64,000 nucleotides of DNA from JAJISG01 sp964347325 (GCA_964347325.1 CAYFYA010000006.1:1-64000), one strand, 5' to 3'; shown: positions 1 to 8,991, counted from the first letter of the stretch. The notes: a model not told the origin generated them from the sequence alone. Translations and numbers: made by a program.

Positions 1-2
1 CC

Positions 3-2681
3 ATAGTCATTGCCCTAACGCTCAGCGCTTTCATAGCGCTACCAGGCAGGACAAGCGCCCAGGTGGTTCCGCATGGGCCTTGGGTCGACCAGCTCTTCTG
101 GTCGGAACAGCCTGACGCCGCCATCGCTCTCGAGCAGATCAAGGCTGACAATGCTGACTTCTTCATGTTTAGTCTCCAGGGTGGAGCTCAGAAGGAGGAT
201 GCTTTTCAGTCGCCTAACGTCCTGACGTCATCCACCTTCGGTTCTGTCAATGGCCTGCTTTTCAACCCGAATGTTCAGCAAGCGGGAATCCCCTGGAACC
301 CCTTCGAAGATGCGGAGATTCGCGAGGCCATGCAGTGGCTCTTTGACCGCGAGTTCCTGAACCTCGAGGTCCTAGATGGATTCGCAACTTCGTTCTATGG
401 GCCATTCCACCCGAAGGGAGCTGACACTGTCCGAGAGCAGGCTCTATACGACTCGTTGGCCGACGATTACAAGGCCGACTTCACCAAGGCGCAGACCACT
501 ATCGACACCCGCATGGCGGCCAATGGCGCGACCATAGGCGGCTCCGGGTTCTGGGAGGACTCCAGCGGCAATGTAATCGACCTCCAGATAATCGCCCGAA
601 TAGAGGACGAGAGGCTGGATATCGGTAACTACGTCGCGGAGCAGCTGGAGGATGTCGGCTTCATGGTGACGGTGAACCCGTCTCCTTCGTCGGATGCAAT
701 TCCTCTGGTGTACGCAGGGCCTCCGGACATAGGAGCCTGGCACATCTACACCGAGGGGTGGGCCTTCACTGCGAACGTCGGTTGGAATGATGGCATGATC
801 TTCGACTATCACGCCTGTTCCTGGGAGCCCTTCTGTACGCCTGATAGGGGAGGCGGTGCAGCCGGAACTTTCGAAGTCTCACAGGCCACCTACGACATGG
901 CACAGGGTCTGGCTACCGGCCAGTACACCAGCTTGGCCGAGAGGCAGAGCTGGATTCAGACGCTAATGCCCTTGGGCTTCACCGAGGGTAACTACCGCAT
1001 GTGGATTCATGCCGAGGAGGCTGTATTCCCAGTCAACGACCGCGTCGAGAATGTTGTCATGGACAGTTTCGGCGGTCCTTGGACGTACTTCACCCTGAAG
1101 TCAGCGAAACTGTTGACGGGTGAGGCCGGCGTCGACCCCGTGACGGGCGTTGGTGGTGACGTAAGGGTTCTGAACCTGATCGCCTTCAACGACAACTGGA
1201 ACCCCTGGCAGTTCGATACCTGGCTGTACGACGGCATCCAGCGGCGAGCTATCTACGACTCCTGTATGTGGCTACACCCACAGGCAGGCGAGTGGATGGA
1301 CTACCGCTGTAACACATCCGTCGAGACCGCTGGACCCACCGGCACCATGGCCGTTCCATCCACCGCGAAGGTGTGGAACGTCACCAGGGATGCATACCCA
1401 GGTGGGAACATCCTCAGTCAGGCCTACGTCGACGTTGGTTCTGGAGTCACTGCCGTCAGCAAGGTGACGGTTGACTACGAGCCGTTCGGGTCCTGGCACA
1501 CTGGTCAGGCGCTAACCATCGACGACGTCATCTACAGCATCTCTCTCGCCTACAGGCGGGCCATCGGAGACGTCTTCGACCATGATCCCCTGGCTGCCTC
1601 CACCAGCCTCAAGTTCTTCCTCAGTGACATCCTGAAGGGTATCGAGTTCGTAGACGACCACACCATCGCCTTCTACATCGACTTCTGGCACGTCTCAGAA
1701 ACGCAGATTGCGGCCGCCGGCTACCTGTACCTTGGTACAGACGGCCTGGGTGACGCTGGTGTCCCGTGGGAGATTCAGGAAGCCTCCGTCCGGACGGTCC
1801 TCAACGACCAGTCCGCAATCAGAGACACGACCGCTGAAGCAAAGGGCGTCCCGAGCCTCGACCTGGCGAGGAACCCCAGCACCATTGCACTCATCGACAC
1901 GGCATTCGCAGCCCTCACCTCCGCGAACACGATCCCCGTAGGGATGAGCAGCTGGATCACCTCGGCAGAGGCGACCGCTCGCTACGCGGCGTCCCAGGAC
2001 TTCAGAGACACCTACGAGCACTGGTACGCGAGTCAGGGACCCTTCATCCTGAGGAGCCTTGACCCAACCTTCAGACAGACAGTCATGACCGCCTTCCGAG
2101 AGGGGTACCCGTTCGAGGCTGGCCACTTTGACGCCCTCGCTGCCCGAGAAGTGCCGGACGTGGCCTTCGGTACCTTCCCGACCACACTCCTCGCCGGAAC
2201 CGGCGCGACACTGCCGTTCGCCACGACCATCGAGGGCGACCCAGTCGACCCGAAGGCTTCACGGTGGTTCGTGCGCAACGTCGGTACGGGAGTCATCCCA
2301 CTGGCGGGCGCAGCCACCAGGGTGGGCATCGGCGAGTACGAGGTGCAGCTCTTCTCGACCCTCACGGTCGGGCTGGAGACCGGCGCCTACGAGCTCGTTG
2401 TTGTTGTCTCTGGAACCGGTGCATCAGAGGTCAGATCGTACGCATTCACAGTCACGTCACAGCTAGACTTCTTCAGCGCATTGATCGATGAGCTGGAGAA
2501 CAGGATAGACACACTCACCGACACCACCTCCGGCCTCGATGACAGCGTCCAGGGCGTCCAGGGATCGACCAACAACCTGCAGACATTGGTGCTAGGAGTC
2601 CTGATCCTAGCCATCATCGCCATCGTCGTGCCTGTGGTCCTGTCCCTCCTCATCCTCAGGCGGATCCCGCCTGGAGGATAG
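3..2681 (+). CDS. ABC-type solute-binding protein (family 5-like), membrane-anchored, 5' partial
   Basis: The frame is open from base 3, so the true start lies before the window. The first visible residues form the end of a signal peptide (hydrophobic run, then TSAQ), followed by about 870 residues of extracytoplasmic protein. Near the C-terminus a short polar coiled-coil-like stretch leads into one membrane helix and a basic tail (LLILRRIPPGG), typical of archaeal binding proteins tethered to the membrane. Motifs of peptide/nickel-type binding proteins are present, but in swapped order: NPFEDAEIREAMQWLFDREF lies near residue 95 and SWHTGQALTIDDVIYS near residue 500, whereas the second normally precedes the first. 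It probably delivers peptides or other solutes to a permease; no permease genes are in view. A strong hairpin terminator follows. Confidence 0.85.
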   Translation: MVIALTLSAFIALPGRTSAQVVPHGPWVDQLFWSEQPDAAIALEQIKADNADFFMFSLQGGAQKEDAFQSPNVLTSSTFGSVNGLLFNPNVQQAGIPWNPFEDAEIREAMQWLFDREFLNLEVLDGFATSFYGPFHPKGADTVREQALYDSLADDYKADFTKAQTTIDTRMAANGATIGGSGFWEDSSGNVIDLQIIARIEDERLDIGNYVAEQLEDVGFMVTVNPSPSSDAIPLVYAGPPDIGAWHIYTEGWAFTANVGWNDGMIFDYHACSWEPFCTPDRGGGAAGTFEVSQATYDMAQGLATGQYTSLAERQSWIQTLMPLGFTEGNYRMWIHAEEAVFPVNDRVENVVMDSFGGPWTYFTLKSAKLLTGEAGVDPVTGVGGDVRVLNLIAFNDNWNPWQFDTWLYDGIQRRAIYDSCMWLHPQAGEWMDYRCNTSVETAGPTGTMAVPSTAKVWNVTRDAYPGGNILSQAYVDVGSGVTAVSKVTVDYEPFGSWHTGQALTIDDVIYSISLAYRRAIGDVFDHDPLAASTSLKFFLSDILKGIEFVDDHTIAFYIDFWHVSETQIAAAGYLYLGTDGLGDAGVPWEIQEASVRTVLNDQSAIRDTTAEAKGVPSLDLARNPSTIALIDTAFAALTSANTIPVGMSSWITSAEATARYAASQDFRDTYEHWYASQGPFILRSLDPTFRQTVMTAFREGYPFEAGHFDALAAREVPDVAFGTFPTTLLAGTGATLPFATTIEGDPVDPKASRWFVRNVGTGVIPLAGAATRVGIGEYEVQLFSTLTVGLETGAYELVVVVSGTGASEVRSYAFTVTSQLDFFSALIDELENRIDTLTDTTSGLDDSVQGVQGSTNNLQTLVLGVLILAIIAIVVPVVLSLLILRRIPPGG

Positions 2682-2711
2682 GGCGACAACCACTGCTGAG
2701 CAACGCAAGTT

Positions 2712-2751
2712 GGACACCGGTTCGCCGGTGTCCCCCTCTACTATTTTCTTT
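2712..2751. terminator. Hairpin terminator between convergent genes
   Basis: GGACACCGG-TTCG-CCGGTGTCC forms a perfect 9-bp stem with a UUCG tetraloop at 2712-2733. It is followed by a pyrimidine and T-rich tract (CTATTTTCTTTT) on the plus strand. It lies 30 nt after the plus-strand binding protein and just past the end of the minus-strand gene at 2771, so it can end the former and perhaps both. Confidence 0.8.
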
Positions 2752-2770
2752 TGATTCCCCTTCCGAGGAG

Positions 2771-3337
2771 CTACCGCTCCATCCAGCCCAGGATAACATG
2801 CTGGAGGACGAGGAGCGCCAGGGCCGGTCCAGCGACTATTAGGAGGACCGTAGCGGGCAGCCCGAGGAGGGCGAGGGGGCGCGTCACCTCGAAGAGAGTG
2901 AGTTCGAAGGCCCACGATGAGGCGTTCAGACGCTGGTTCTCTACGAGCACTGCGGAGACGGAGCCGGGCAGAGTCGCTGTGGCTCTTTCGCAATGGAGAA
3001 GGGGCTGTCCCAGATTTCCCGTCGCCTGATAGTCCCTCCACTCCGGCTCCGTGAGGAAGTGGATGCCCACACCGCACTGCAAGACGAGAGCCCGAGCCTC
3101 TGCGAAGCCGAAGTCTGAATAGATCGCCTCGGGTACCAGTTGGGCAGTCTCGTCACCGACGAGGGGCGGCACCACTCCCTCGATGGTTTGCTCCTCCATG
3201 GACGCAACCTCCGTCGTACTGGCAATGGCGACCAGTACGAATCCAGTGATGACCAGTGCCACGAGGAGAATCGCGACGATTATGGGCCTGTTCCGGAAGG
3301 TTTCCCGGACGATCCTGAGCGGCTCGGGCAGCGACAT
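2771..3337 (-). CDS. Membrane-anchored protein of unknown function
   Basis: 188 residues with one membrane helix near the N-terminus (about residues 18-38, after a basic stretch RETFRNR) and a second near the C-terminus (about 155-182). The roughly 110 residues between them probably face outside. They hold two cysteines (in LQCGVG and LLHCERA) that could form a disulfide. No family is recognised. It is divergent from the AK6-like kinase, with about 90 bp between them for two promoters, and converges on the upstream binding-protein gene. Reading length and composition support a real gene; function is open. Confidence 0.7.
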   Translation of the reverse strand: MSLPEPLRIVRETFRNRPIIVAILLVALVITGFVLVAIASTTEVASMEEQTIEGVVPPLVGDETAQLVPEAIYSDFGFAEARALVLQCGVGIHFLTEPEWRDYQATGNLGQPLLHCERATATLPGSVSAVLVENQRLNASSWAFELTLFEVTRPLALLGLPATVLLIVAGPALALLVLQHVILGWMER

Positions 3338-3427
3338 AGTACACCCGATAATCCGTGTGGACGCCTAAATACCAACGGGGTGAGCGCATCACAACTCTTA
3401 AGAGTCCCACGGGGGTGTGATAAAGCC

Positions 3428-3943
3428 GTGCTGGTGGCCTTAACGGGGACCCCAGGGACGGGGAAGTCATCCATCGCTCCCCTCCTCGAGGGGAGGGGTT
3501 ACGATATCATCGATCTCTTCCAACTCGCCAGAGACAGCAACGCTATGGGGAGCTACGATGCTAGGGCGGACAGCTGGGAGGTGGACCTCGCACTCCTCGA
3601 GGGGGCGTTGCCGCGTCGGCGGTCTCTAATCATCGTTGGGCACCTATCTCATCGCCTCTCGGTTGACATGGCCATCGTTTTGAGGTGCCACCCCGAGGTG
3701 CTCAGGGAGCGATTGCTCGCCAGAGGTTGGCGGGTCGCCAAGGTCCGAGAGAACGTCGAGGCGGAGGCCATCGGTGTCATCACCGCCGAACTCATCGACA
3801 GAGACTCGAGCTTCGAGGTTGACACGACCCACGCCTCTCCTGAGGAGACCGTCGAGGCACTCCTCACCATCCTTGCCGGTAAGGGTGATAAGTACAGGGC
3901 GGGATGGGTGGATTGGAGCGAGGTGATTCTCGGTTGGTACTAG
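3428..3943 (+). CDS. AK6/Fap7-type adenylate kinase-like NTPase
   Basis: 171 residues from a GTG start. The frame is open much further upstream, but the P-loop GTPGTGKSS must sit at the very N-terminus (residues 7-15), as in archaeal AK6/Fap7 proteins of about 180 residues. GHLSHRLSVDMAIVLRCHP matches the region where the family carries its second conserved motif, and ERLLARGW the lid-like part. Known members have nucleoside monophosphate kinase or ATPase activity and help maturation of the small ribosomal subunit at the 3' end of 16S rRNA; that role is inferred here. Its 3' end overlaps the phosphatidyltransferase by about 40 bp, so the two are probably co-transcribed. Confidence 0.85.
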   Translation: MLVALTGTPGTGKSSIAPLLEGRGYDIIDLFQLARDSNAMGSYDARADSWEVDLALLEGALPRRRSLIIVGHLSHRLSVDMAIVLRCHPEVLRERLLARGWRVAKVRENVEAEAIGVITAELIDRDSSFEVDTTHASPEETVEALLTILAGKGDKYRAGWVDWSEVILGWY

Positions 3944-4575
3944 ACTCGTATCGGAAGGCCGCCGACCGGGTTCTGATGCCCATCGCTCGCCGACTCCGAA
4001 ACGTCTCCCCCAACCTGCTCTCCTGGATCTCCCTCATCGCCGCTGGGCTGGTGGGCCTGCTCCTCTTCCTGGCTGGTTACATCGACCACCGCATCGCCCT
4101 GTACGCAGCCCTCGTGCTACTCATCCTCAGCTCTCTCCTTGATGCCCTCGACGGCAAGGTGGCGAGGCTCAGGGGAGCCGACTCGGTTCGTGGAGACTTC
4201 GTGGATCACGTCTTCGACAGGTATGCGGATGTCCTCATCCTTGCGGGTATCTTTTTCAGCATCTACTCCAGGGAGTGGATTGCCCTCTTCGGACTTCTAG
4301 GGGTGCTCCTAACCAGCTACATGGGGACCCAGGCCCAGGCCCTGGGCGTGGGACGAATCTACGGCGGTACCCTGGGAAGAGCGGACAGACTTGTCATACT
4401 GGTCGTGGTCATCGCCCTCCACGCAGTGCTGGATCCCGGGGCCACCGCCTTCGGGTACGGCGTGCTGAGCTTCACCATGATGGAGTATGCCCTCCTCCTG
4501 TTCGGCATTCTGGGCAACATCACGGCCCTTCAGAGGGCCCTCGCGATCTGGAGGCGGCTGACGGCGGAGAAGTGA
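3904..4575 (+). CDS. CDP-alcohol phosphatidyltransferase (archaetidylinositol-phosphate-synthase-like)
   Basis: 223 residues with about six membrane helices. The family signature D-G-x2-A-R-x8-G-x3-D-x3-D is complete: DGKVARLRG then GDFVDHVFD, around residues 78-102. These aspartates bind the metal and the CDP group. Enzymes of this family join a CDP-activated archaeal lipid to an alcohol such as inositol phosphate in polar-lipid synthesis; the exact head group cannot be read from sequence. The ATG at 3904 lies inside the kinase gene. A TTG at 3934 preceded by GGAGCGAGGTGAT is an alternative start that would shorten the protein by ten residues. Confidence 0.85.
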   Translation: MGGLERGDSRLVLDSYRKAADRVLMPIARRLRNVSPNLLSWISLIAAGLVGLLLFLAGYIDHRIALYAALVLLILSSLLDALDGKVARLRGADSVRGDFVDHVFDRYADVLILAGIFFSIYSREWIALFGLLGVLLTSYMGTQAQALGVGRIYGGTLGRADRLVILVVVIALHAVLDPGATAFGYGVLSFTMMEYALLLFGILGNITALQRALAIWRRLTAEK

Positions 4576-4597
4576 GGCATCATCGACCTCAGGACGT

Positions 4598-5740
4598 TCA
4601 TGTCTCTTCCTTGGAGCCGCTCCTAGTGCGCCTCACTGCACTGCGGTTTTTGATCCGATAGTAGTTGAGGGGGTGGGTAATCCTCTGGCAAAGTCTATCG
4701 GGACCCGGGCATATGCCGTAGGACTTCATGGTGCTGCACTCCGGTGCCGTGTAGACCGTCCCGGATATCTGACCAGTGATGTGCTCTATCTGATACCTCG
4801 TCACACTCTCCCGGAAGTCGGGCACGGAGGCAAAGATCTGGTAGATCTCCTCGAATCCCAGGCCCAGGTTGTTCAGGAAGGATACCAGGGCAAAGCGACC
4901 CGGATGGGGCACATTCTCACTCGCAAGCACGGCGCCGATGAGTTTCTGCATACATGGGGGAAGGCTTGTGACCCTCAGGCGGCCGAGGTCTGCATGCGTG
5001 AGACTTGGCTTCCTCTCGGCGAGTTTCTTGCTGAGGGATGTCACGTCTTCAGAGAAGGCGTCGAGGAGTAGGTCGTTGACCTCCATCGGTAGCTCCTCTC
5101 GGAACCGGTTCCGCAGGTACCCCTCCAGTACTCTCAGGAAACGGCGCCTCCCCAAGAGCACGTAGCCGTTCCTGACAGGATGGTTCACGAGCTTCCACTC
5201 CTTCCCTCGTAGCCTTCGGGTGGCCCTGAGGAAATCTGTGAAACGGAGATGGAACTGGCCTTGGAGGAAACAGTCGATCTGCAGCGACTGACAGGCCTGG
5301 ATGATGAAGGTATCATCCTCCCTAGAGAGTCTTCTTCTTGCGAGGTCCGCCTCAGCCAGCGCGAATCTCCGAATGAGGAACGGGTCACCAACACACGATA
5401 CGAGGATCCGTGCCAAGGGGTAGGCGTAGAGCGCAGTCAGGTAGTCAGCCGGCGACATGAGGGCAGTGTCGGGCAGGGCTCCGCTCTCCAACGCCGTGTG
5501 GACTCTCTCCCGGGCCAACTGGCGAGCGGCGGCGAAGGCCCGATGCTTCAGTACCTCTTCCAGGGGTGGTCCCTGTTCTCGTACGTATCTGGAGGCTGGG
5601 GGGAGGAAAGGATACATGGCCAGCAACTTGAGACCTGGGCCCTCCCGATTCCAGCTCGGCGGCGCCGCAGTGCCAGGGAGGGGGGAGGGGATGGTCGACG
5701 TATCGTCTGCGTCTGACGATGAAGAGAGTCCTCCGCCCAT
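4598..5740 (-). CDS. priL: DNA primase large subunit PriL
   Basis: 380 residues. The early AMYPFLPPASRYV and the four C-terminal cysteines in LPPCMQ, APEC, YGIC and LCQ are the marks of archaeal/eukaryotic PriL. The cysteines hold a [4Fe-4S] cluster, and the subunit works with PriS to make RNA primers. The frame runs open to 5809, but a TATA box (TTTATAAAT on the minus strand, 5764-5772) lies inside that extension, and the ATG at 5740 sits 28 bp downstream of it, so a leaderless start at 5740 is preferred. Residues 1-40 are rich in Ser, Asp and Pro and precede the usual PriL start. The basic tail after the last cysteine is not conserved in kind. Confidence 0.92.
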   Translation of the reverse strand: MGGGLSSSSDADDTSTIPSPLPGTAAPPSWNREGPGLKLLAMYPFLPPASRYVREQGPPLEEVLKHRAFAAARQLARERVHTALESGALPDTALMSPADYLTALYAYPLARILVSCVGDPFLIRRFALAEADLARRRLSREDDTFIIQACQSLQIDCFLQGQFHLRFTDFLRATRRLRGKEWKLVNHPVRNGYVLLGRRRFLRVLEGYLRNRFREELPMEVNDLLLDAFSEDVTSLSKKLAERKPSLTHADLGRLRVTSLPPCMQKLIGAVLASENVPHPGRFALVSFLNNLGLGFEEIYQIFASVPDFRESVTRYQIEHITGQISGTVYTAPECSTMKSYGICPGPDRLCQRITHPLNYYRIKNRSAVRRTRSGSKEET

Positions 5741-5763
5741 TACACCTAGTGATGGCGCCGCGC

Positions 5764-5772
5764 ATTTATAAA
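5764..5772 (-). promoter_or_regulatory. TATA box of priL
   Basis: TTTATAAAT on the minus strand, centred about 28 bp before the ATG at 5740. This places transcription start at or next to the start codon and argues against the longer frame beginning at 5809. Confidence 0.65.
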
Positions 5773-5815
5773 CACTGGAGGGGGTCGGGTGAAAGCTCTG
5801 TCTTGCCAATCTTCG

Positions 5816-7255
5816 CTATCCTTTGCGTCGTCGACGAAGCACGAGGAAGACTGCTACAGTGACCACCCCAGCCGCTGCCAGCGCACCGACAACGGGGGGC
5901 GAGAGTAAGATGTCGGCTAGCGAGGCGGGGATGACCACCGTCACCAGGATGCTCGTCGAGGCGACGTTGCCTGAAATGTCGATGGCTCGGGCGTGAATTG
6001 TGGTTTGGCCTTCCCCAAGATCGAGGGTTCCCGACCATGACGACCCCGTCATGGAGGCCGCCTCCCAGTTGGTCTCGTTGGTGCGAATTTCAACCCTCTC
6101 CAGAGCGACATCGTCGGAAGCGGTCCCCGTGACGGTCACTGTAGGGGAGTCCAGGGTCGCGCCGTCAGCAGGGAAGATGATTTGGATCGAAGGGTCGGTC
6201 GTGTCCGGTGTGCTGGAAACGAAAACCTGCCTAGAAGTGCTGGCCATCAGCCCGTCATCATCTGTCACGACTAGCGTAACTGTGTAAATGTCCTCAGCGG
6301 TGTACGCGTGCTCGACCGTAATGCCTTCCGCCGTCGCGTCGTCTCCGTAGTTCCAGGCGAAGGACACGATAGTCCCGTCGGGATCGGATGACATCGAGCC
6401 GTCAAAGGTCACCGTCTGTCCAGGGGCCGGGTTAGAAGGCGTGAAGGTGAAGGCGGCCACCGGAGGCGAAGGCGCCAGTGCGATCCGAAGCGTGTTCACA
6501 TTAGTCATCCGGAGGTGGGAGACAGTTCCCCCGCTGCTCCCATCGCCATCTGAATCAGTCGTCACGAAGAAGTTGTAGGTCGTCATACCATCGGCTTGAT
6601 AGGATAGGTCTTGCGAGTCGTCGCTGTTGAGCGGCCGTTTCCACTCCGCCGTGAAAGCATACGGGGCCTCGGTTCCGGTGGTGCCCATGAAGCCGACGCA
6701 GTCTTGAGAGACGTCCCTACTCGGTGGCTTCCCGAAGCCATTTGTGTCGGCGGCAGTCGGCTCTTGTGCGTAGTATGGGTGACCGAAGAATACCCCGTCC
6801 CATGGGCCGCCGCCATGGTGGGAAGTTCCTGTCGGGGATATCATGAATCCCAGCCAGAAGTGCTGGTCGGTGGTGCCCACCCAAGCGACGTCGATGAAGC
6901 CATCGATTCGGAAGTACAGGTCGCTGCCGTCGTGCTTCGCATGGAGTGTCGCGGTCCCGTATGGAGGGCCGGCGGCGTTCTCCAAAGGAACGACAACAGA
7001 AAGGGCGTCATCCCAGACCCCGGTGGCCGGATCACCATCGAGATCGGTGTCGGAGACGGGCGTGAAGGAGAAAGGCACAGTAATGGACACGGGTGCTGCA
7101 AGGGACGCCAGGCTACCGAACGCAGCCAGGATCAGCATTCCTCCGGCGACGATTAGAAGTACCCTCCTCCCGGCAGTCTCTCCCCTAGTGGTCTTTGGCT
7201 TATCTAGGAAGATCCAAGGTCTCGCTACCTCTAGGGGCTGCCTCGGCATTCTCAT
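5816..7255 (-). CDS. PKD-domain surface protein with C-terminal membrane anchor
   Basis: 479 residues. A basic N-terminus with a hydrophobic segment (about 30-54) serves as signal or anchor. Next is a beta-rich domain (about 60-245) with SDLYFRIDGFIDV and several aromatic and His residues, resembling DOMON/CBM9-like sugar- or haem-binding domains. A PKD domain follows (about 255-350; AFTFTPSNPAPGQTVTFDGS, then WNYGDD and YTVTLVVTDDDG), then an Ig-like domain (about 355-440), a membrane helix and the tail RRRRKG. It is probably exposed on the cell surface; ligand unknown. GAGGGAG lies 8 nt before the ATG. The transcript is predicted to begin at 7377 with the hairpin leader described at 7357-7373. 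Confidence 0.85.
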   Translation of the reverse strand: MRMPRQPLEVARPWIFLDKPKTTRGETAGRRVLLIVAGGMLILAAFGSLASLAAPVSITVPFSFTPVSDTDLDGDPATGVWDDALSVVVPLENAAGPPYGTATLHAKHDGSDLYFRIDGFIDVAWVGTTDQHFWLGFMISPTGTSHHGGGPWDGVFFGHPYYAQEPTAADTNGFGKPPSRDVSQDCVGFMGTTGTEAPYAFTAEWKRPLNSDDSQDLSYQADGMTTYNFFVTTDSDGDGSSGGTVSHLRMTNVNTLRIALAPSPPVAAFTFTPSNPAPGQTVTFDGSMSSDPDGTIVSFAWNYGDDATAEGITVEHAYTAEDIYTVTLVVTDDDGLMASTSRQVFVSSTPDTTDPSIQIIFPADGATLDSPTVTVTGTASDDVALERVEIRTNETNWEAASMTGSSWSGTLDLGEGQTTIHARAIDISGNVASTSILVTVVIPASLADILLSPPVVGALAAAGVVTVAVFLVLRRRRKG

Positions 7256-7356
7256 AACTCCCTCGTCAAATATGGCGCCTAGGCCCCGTGCGGCACCTCA
7301 GTATCCCTGTGGCCAGTGCCACATCCCCCCTCATACAAACCCTGGGCACTTCTACG

Positions 7357-7373
7357 GCGCCCCTCCTCAGCGC
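7357..7373 (-). promoter_or_regulatory. Hairpin leader motif, copy 1
   Basis: Minus strand GCGCTGAGGAGGGGCGC: a 5-bp stem (one G-U pair here) around a GAGGAGG-type loop, followed by CGTAGAAGTGCCC. The wider 30-nt block (7344-7373) matches copies 2 and 3 at 26 or 25 of 30 positions. A TATA box (TATTTATAG, 7398-7406) puts transcription start near 7377, so the hairpin is the first thing in the mRNA of the PKD protein, about 100 nt before its ATG. Confidence 0.6.
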
Positions 7374-7397
7374 AATACCGCGCATGGGCATGAAAGC

Positions 7398-7406
7398 TAT
7401 AAATAC
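7398..7406 (-). promoter_or_regulatory. TATA box of the PKD surface protein gene
   Basis: TATTTATAG on the minus strand, about 26 bp before the predicted transcript start that coincides with the hairpin leader. It implies a 5' untranslated region of about 120 nt, unusual next to the many leaderless genes of this window. Confidence 0.55.
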
Positions 7407-7884
7407 ACTCTGAAGGGCGATTTAGGTATCTGGGAGGGGGTGATTTCCGGCAACTCCCGTGAGCAAGGAGCTTTATCGCCTCTTCTCTCGCCGCAGCCTT
7501 GTCAGAGAGTGAATCGCGGAAGCCGGCAAGCGTTTTTGTCATCCTATGGGTCATCCAACGACAGAGACCCCACGTTTCAGAAGCCGTTGCCGGGAGACCA
7601 AGAAGAGGCTAGAATCCTAGAGCGGTGCATCCTCCCCAAAGCGTCGTTTCACCGCAGCCGCGTTTAGTGTGACACGAGCCGTTCCGTTGGTATTCGAGTG
7701 CGGACCACTGATTTCCTAGGTTTCTGCGGTGCCTTCCTCTCTGCACCATCTCACCCGGAGTGCGGGTCTCGGATTCAATCAGTTGCTCCGGGGGGGGCGA
7801 AGGTCCGCCACGGCTGAATCCTTGACCAAGGGAGAGCATCTCATCGCGGAGAGGAGGACCACCGGTCTCCGCTCTCCCGAAGGC

Positions 7885-7892
7885 AGATATAG
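7885..7892 (+). promoter_or_regulatory. TATA box of the heliorhodopsin gene
   Basis: AGATATAG centred about 26 bp before the ATG at 7914. The predicted transcript therefore begins at the start codon, and no Shine-Dalgarno sequence is seen. Confidence 0.55.
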
Positions 7893-7913
7893 CCGCTCAG
7901 GTTTGGGTCGCGC

Positions 7914-8738
7914 ATGGGCTCCACGGAGCGACAGAGGATTATTGCGGCCTCTCCCATCTCCTTCGGGTACCTGAAGCGCTTTAACATCGCCGCTGGAACT
8001 CTTCACCTGATAAATGGCATCATCATGCTGGCCCTGGGTCTCTTGCTAGACTGGACGAGGGACGTCTACACGTTCTACGTGAAGATTGGTATCATCAGCC
8101 CGGGACCTCCACCTGTGTTCGAGGTGGTTCCCGATCCTCAGCTTCTGTTTACCATCAGTTTCCTGGGCGTGATTCTGGCGTCGTTCCCCCTGATGTCAGC
8201 GATTGCACACTTCACCGTCGCGTTTCCCAAATCACAGCGGTACAACGCGTTCCTGAAGAATGGGATGAATCCTTACCGATGGTATGAGTACGCCTTCTCC
8301 TCCTCGGTGATGATCTTCGTCATTGCGCTGTTTCTGATATGGGACTTCTGGTCCCTCGTAATGATATTCGTTCTGAACGCGGTGACCATGATGCTCGGAT
8401 ATCAAATGGAGCTCCTGAATCAGAAGACGGAGAAGACCCGCTGGTCGCCCTTTCTGCTTGGCACCGTGACCGGTTTCACCCCCTGGGTCATCATCTTCGC
8501 CTACTTCATCGCTGCCATCAACTCCACAGGAGCCGAACCCCCGACGTTTGTGTACCTGATCCTCATCATCTACTTCGTGCTGTTCAACGTGTTCGCGCTC
8601 AACATGGTCCTGCAGTACAAGGGCGTTGGGAAATGGAAGGACTACCTCTACGGAGAGCGGATCTACATCGTCCTAAGTTTCGTGGCGAAGACCGCCCTCG
8701 CATGGATCGTCTTCGCAGGCGTGTTCGCTCCGTTTTAG
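7914..8738 (+). CDS. Heliorhodopsin (retinal-binding membrane photoreceptor)
   Basis: 274 residues with seven hydrophobic segments. Family marks: LKRFNIAAGTLHLINGIIM in helix A, RWYEYAFSSS in helix C with Glu125 as the likely Schiff-base counterion, ALNMVLQY in helix F, and SFVAKTALAW in helix G with Lys259 as the retinal lysine and Ser255 four residues before it. The Glu-to-Lys spacing of 134 equals that of the type member 48C12 (E107, K241), and S237 is matched too. Heliorhodopsins insert with the N-terminus in the cytoplasm and are light sensors or enzyme regulators rather than known pumps. No carotenoid or retinal genes are in view. It stands alone on the plus strand with its own TATA box. 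Confidence 0.95.
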   Translation: MGSTERQRIIAASPISFGYLKRFNIAAGTLHLINGIIMLALGLLLDWTRDVYTFYVKIGIISPGPPPVFEVVPDPQLLFTISFLGVILASFPLMSAIAHFTVAFPKSQRYNAFLKNGMNPYRWYEYAFSSSVMIFVIALFLIWDFWSLVMIFVLNAVTMMLGYQMELLNQKTEKTRWSPFLLGTVTGFTPWVIIFAYFIAAINSTGAEPPTFVYLILIIYFVLFNVFALNMVLQYKGVGKWKDYLYGERIYIVLSFVAKTALAWIVFAGVFAPF

Positions 8739-8991
8739 AAGGAACGGAGTAGACGGCATCGAGCCTGACGTGCAGCCCGAGCAGTGGACGATCCTCGATG
8801 TGGGTTGGTTCGATTTGCGGAATGATGCGGAGTGGGGGGCTGAGATTCTCGAGGATCCCCTCATATGATGAACTGGTCGAGATCCGGCGTGTCCTGGGCT
8901 ACGCCCACATGTGGCTCAGAAAGGGGAAAGTGGGGCCCTTCCCGACCCCAAGATCGCGCACCGACCGGACGTAAGTAGAATCCCTCTCCGT

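Larger units (their letters stand above)
7256..7913. other. Long intergenic region between PKD protein and heliorhodopsin
   Basis: About 660 bp with no convincing coding frame on either strand; the frames present have skewed, shadow-like composition. It holds the minus-strand TATA box and hairpin leader of the PKD gene at its left end and the heliorhodopsin TATA box at its right end. The roughly 450 bp between them show nothing I can name. Confidence 0.6.

Noticed and set aside
5741..5809. N-terminal extension of PriL to 5809
   Set aside because: The gene's TATA box lies inside it and the conserved PriL start is far downstream.
7918..8738. Proton- or ion-pumping type I rhodopsin
   Set aside because: Helix C lacks the DTx/NDQ-type triad and carries YEYAFSSS, which is diagnostic for heliorhodopsin.
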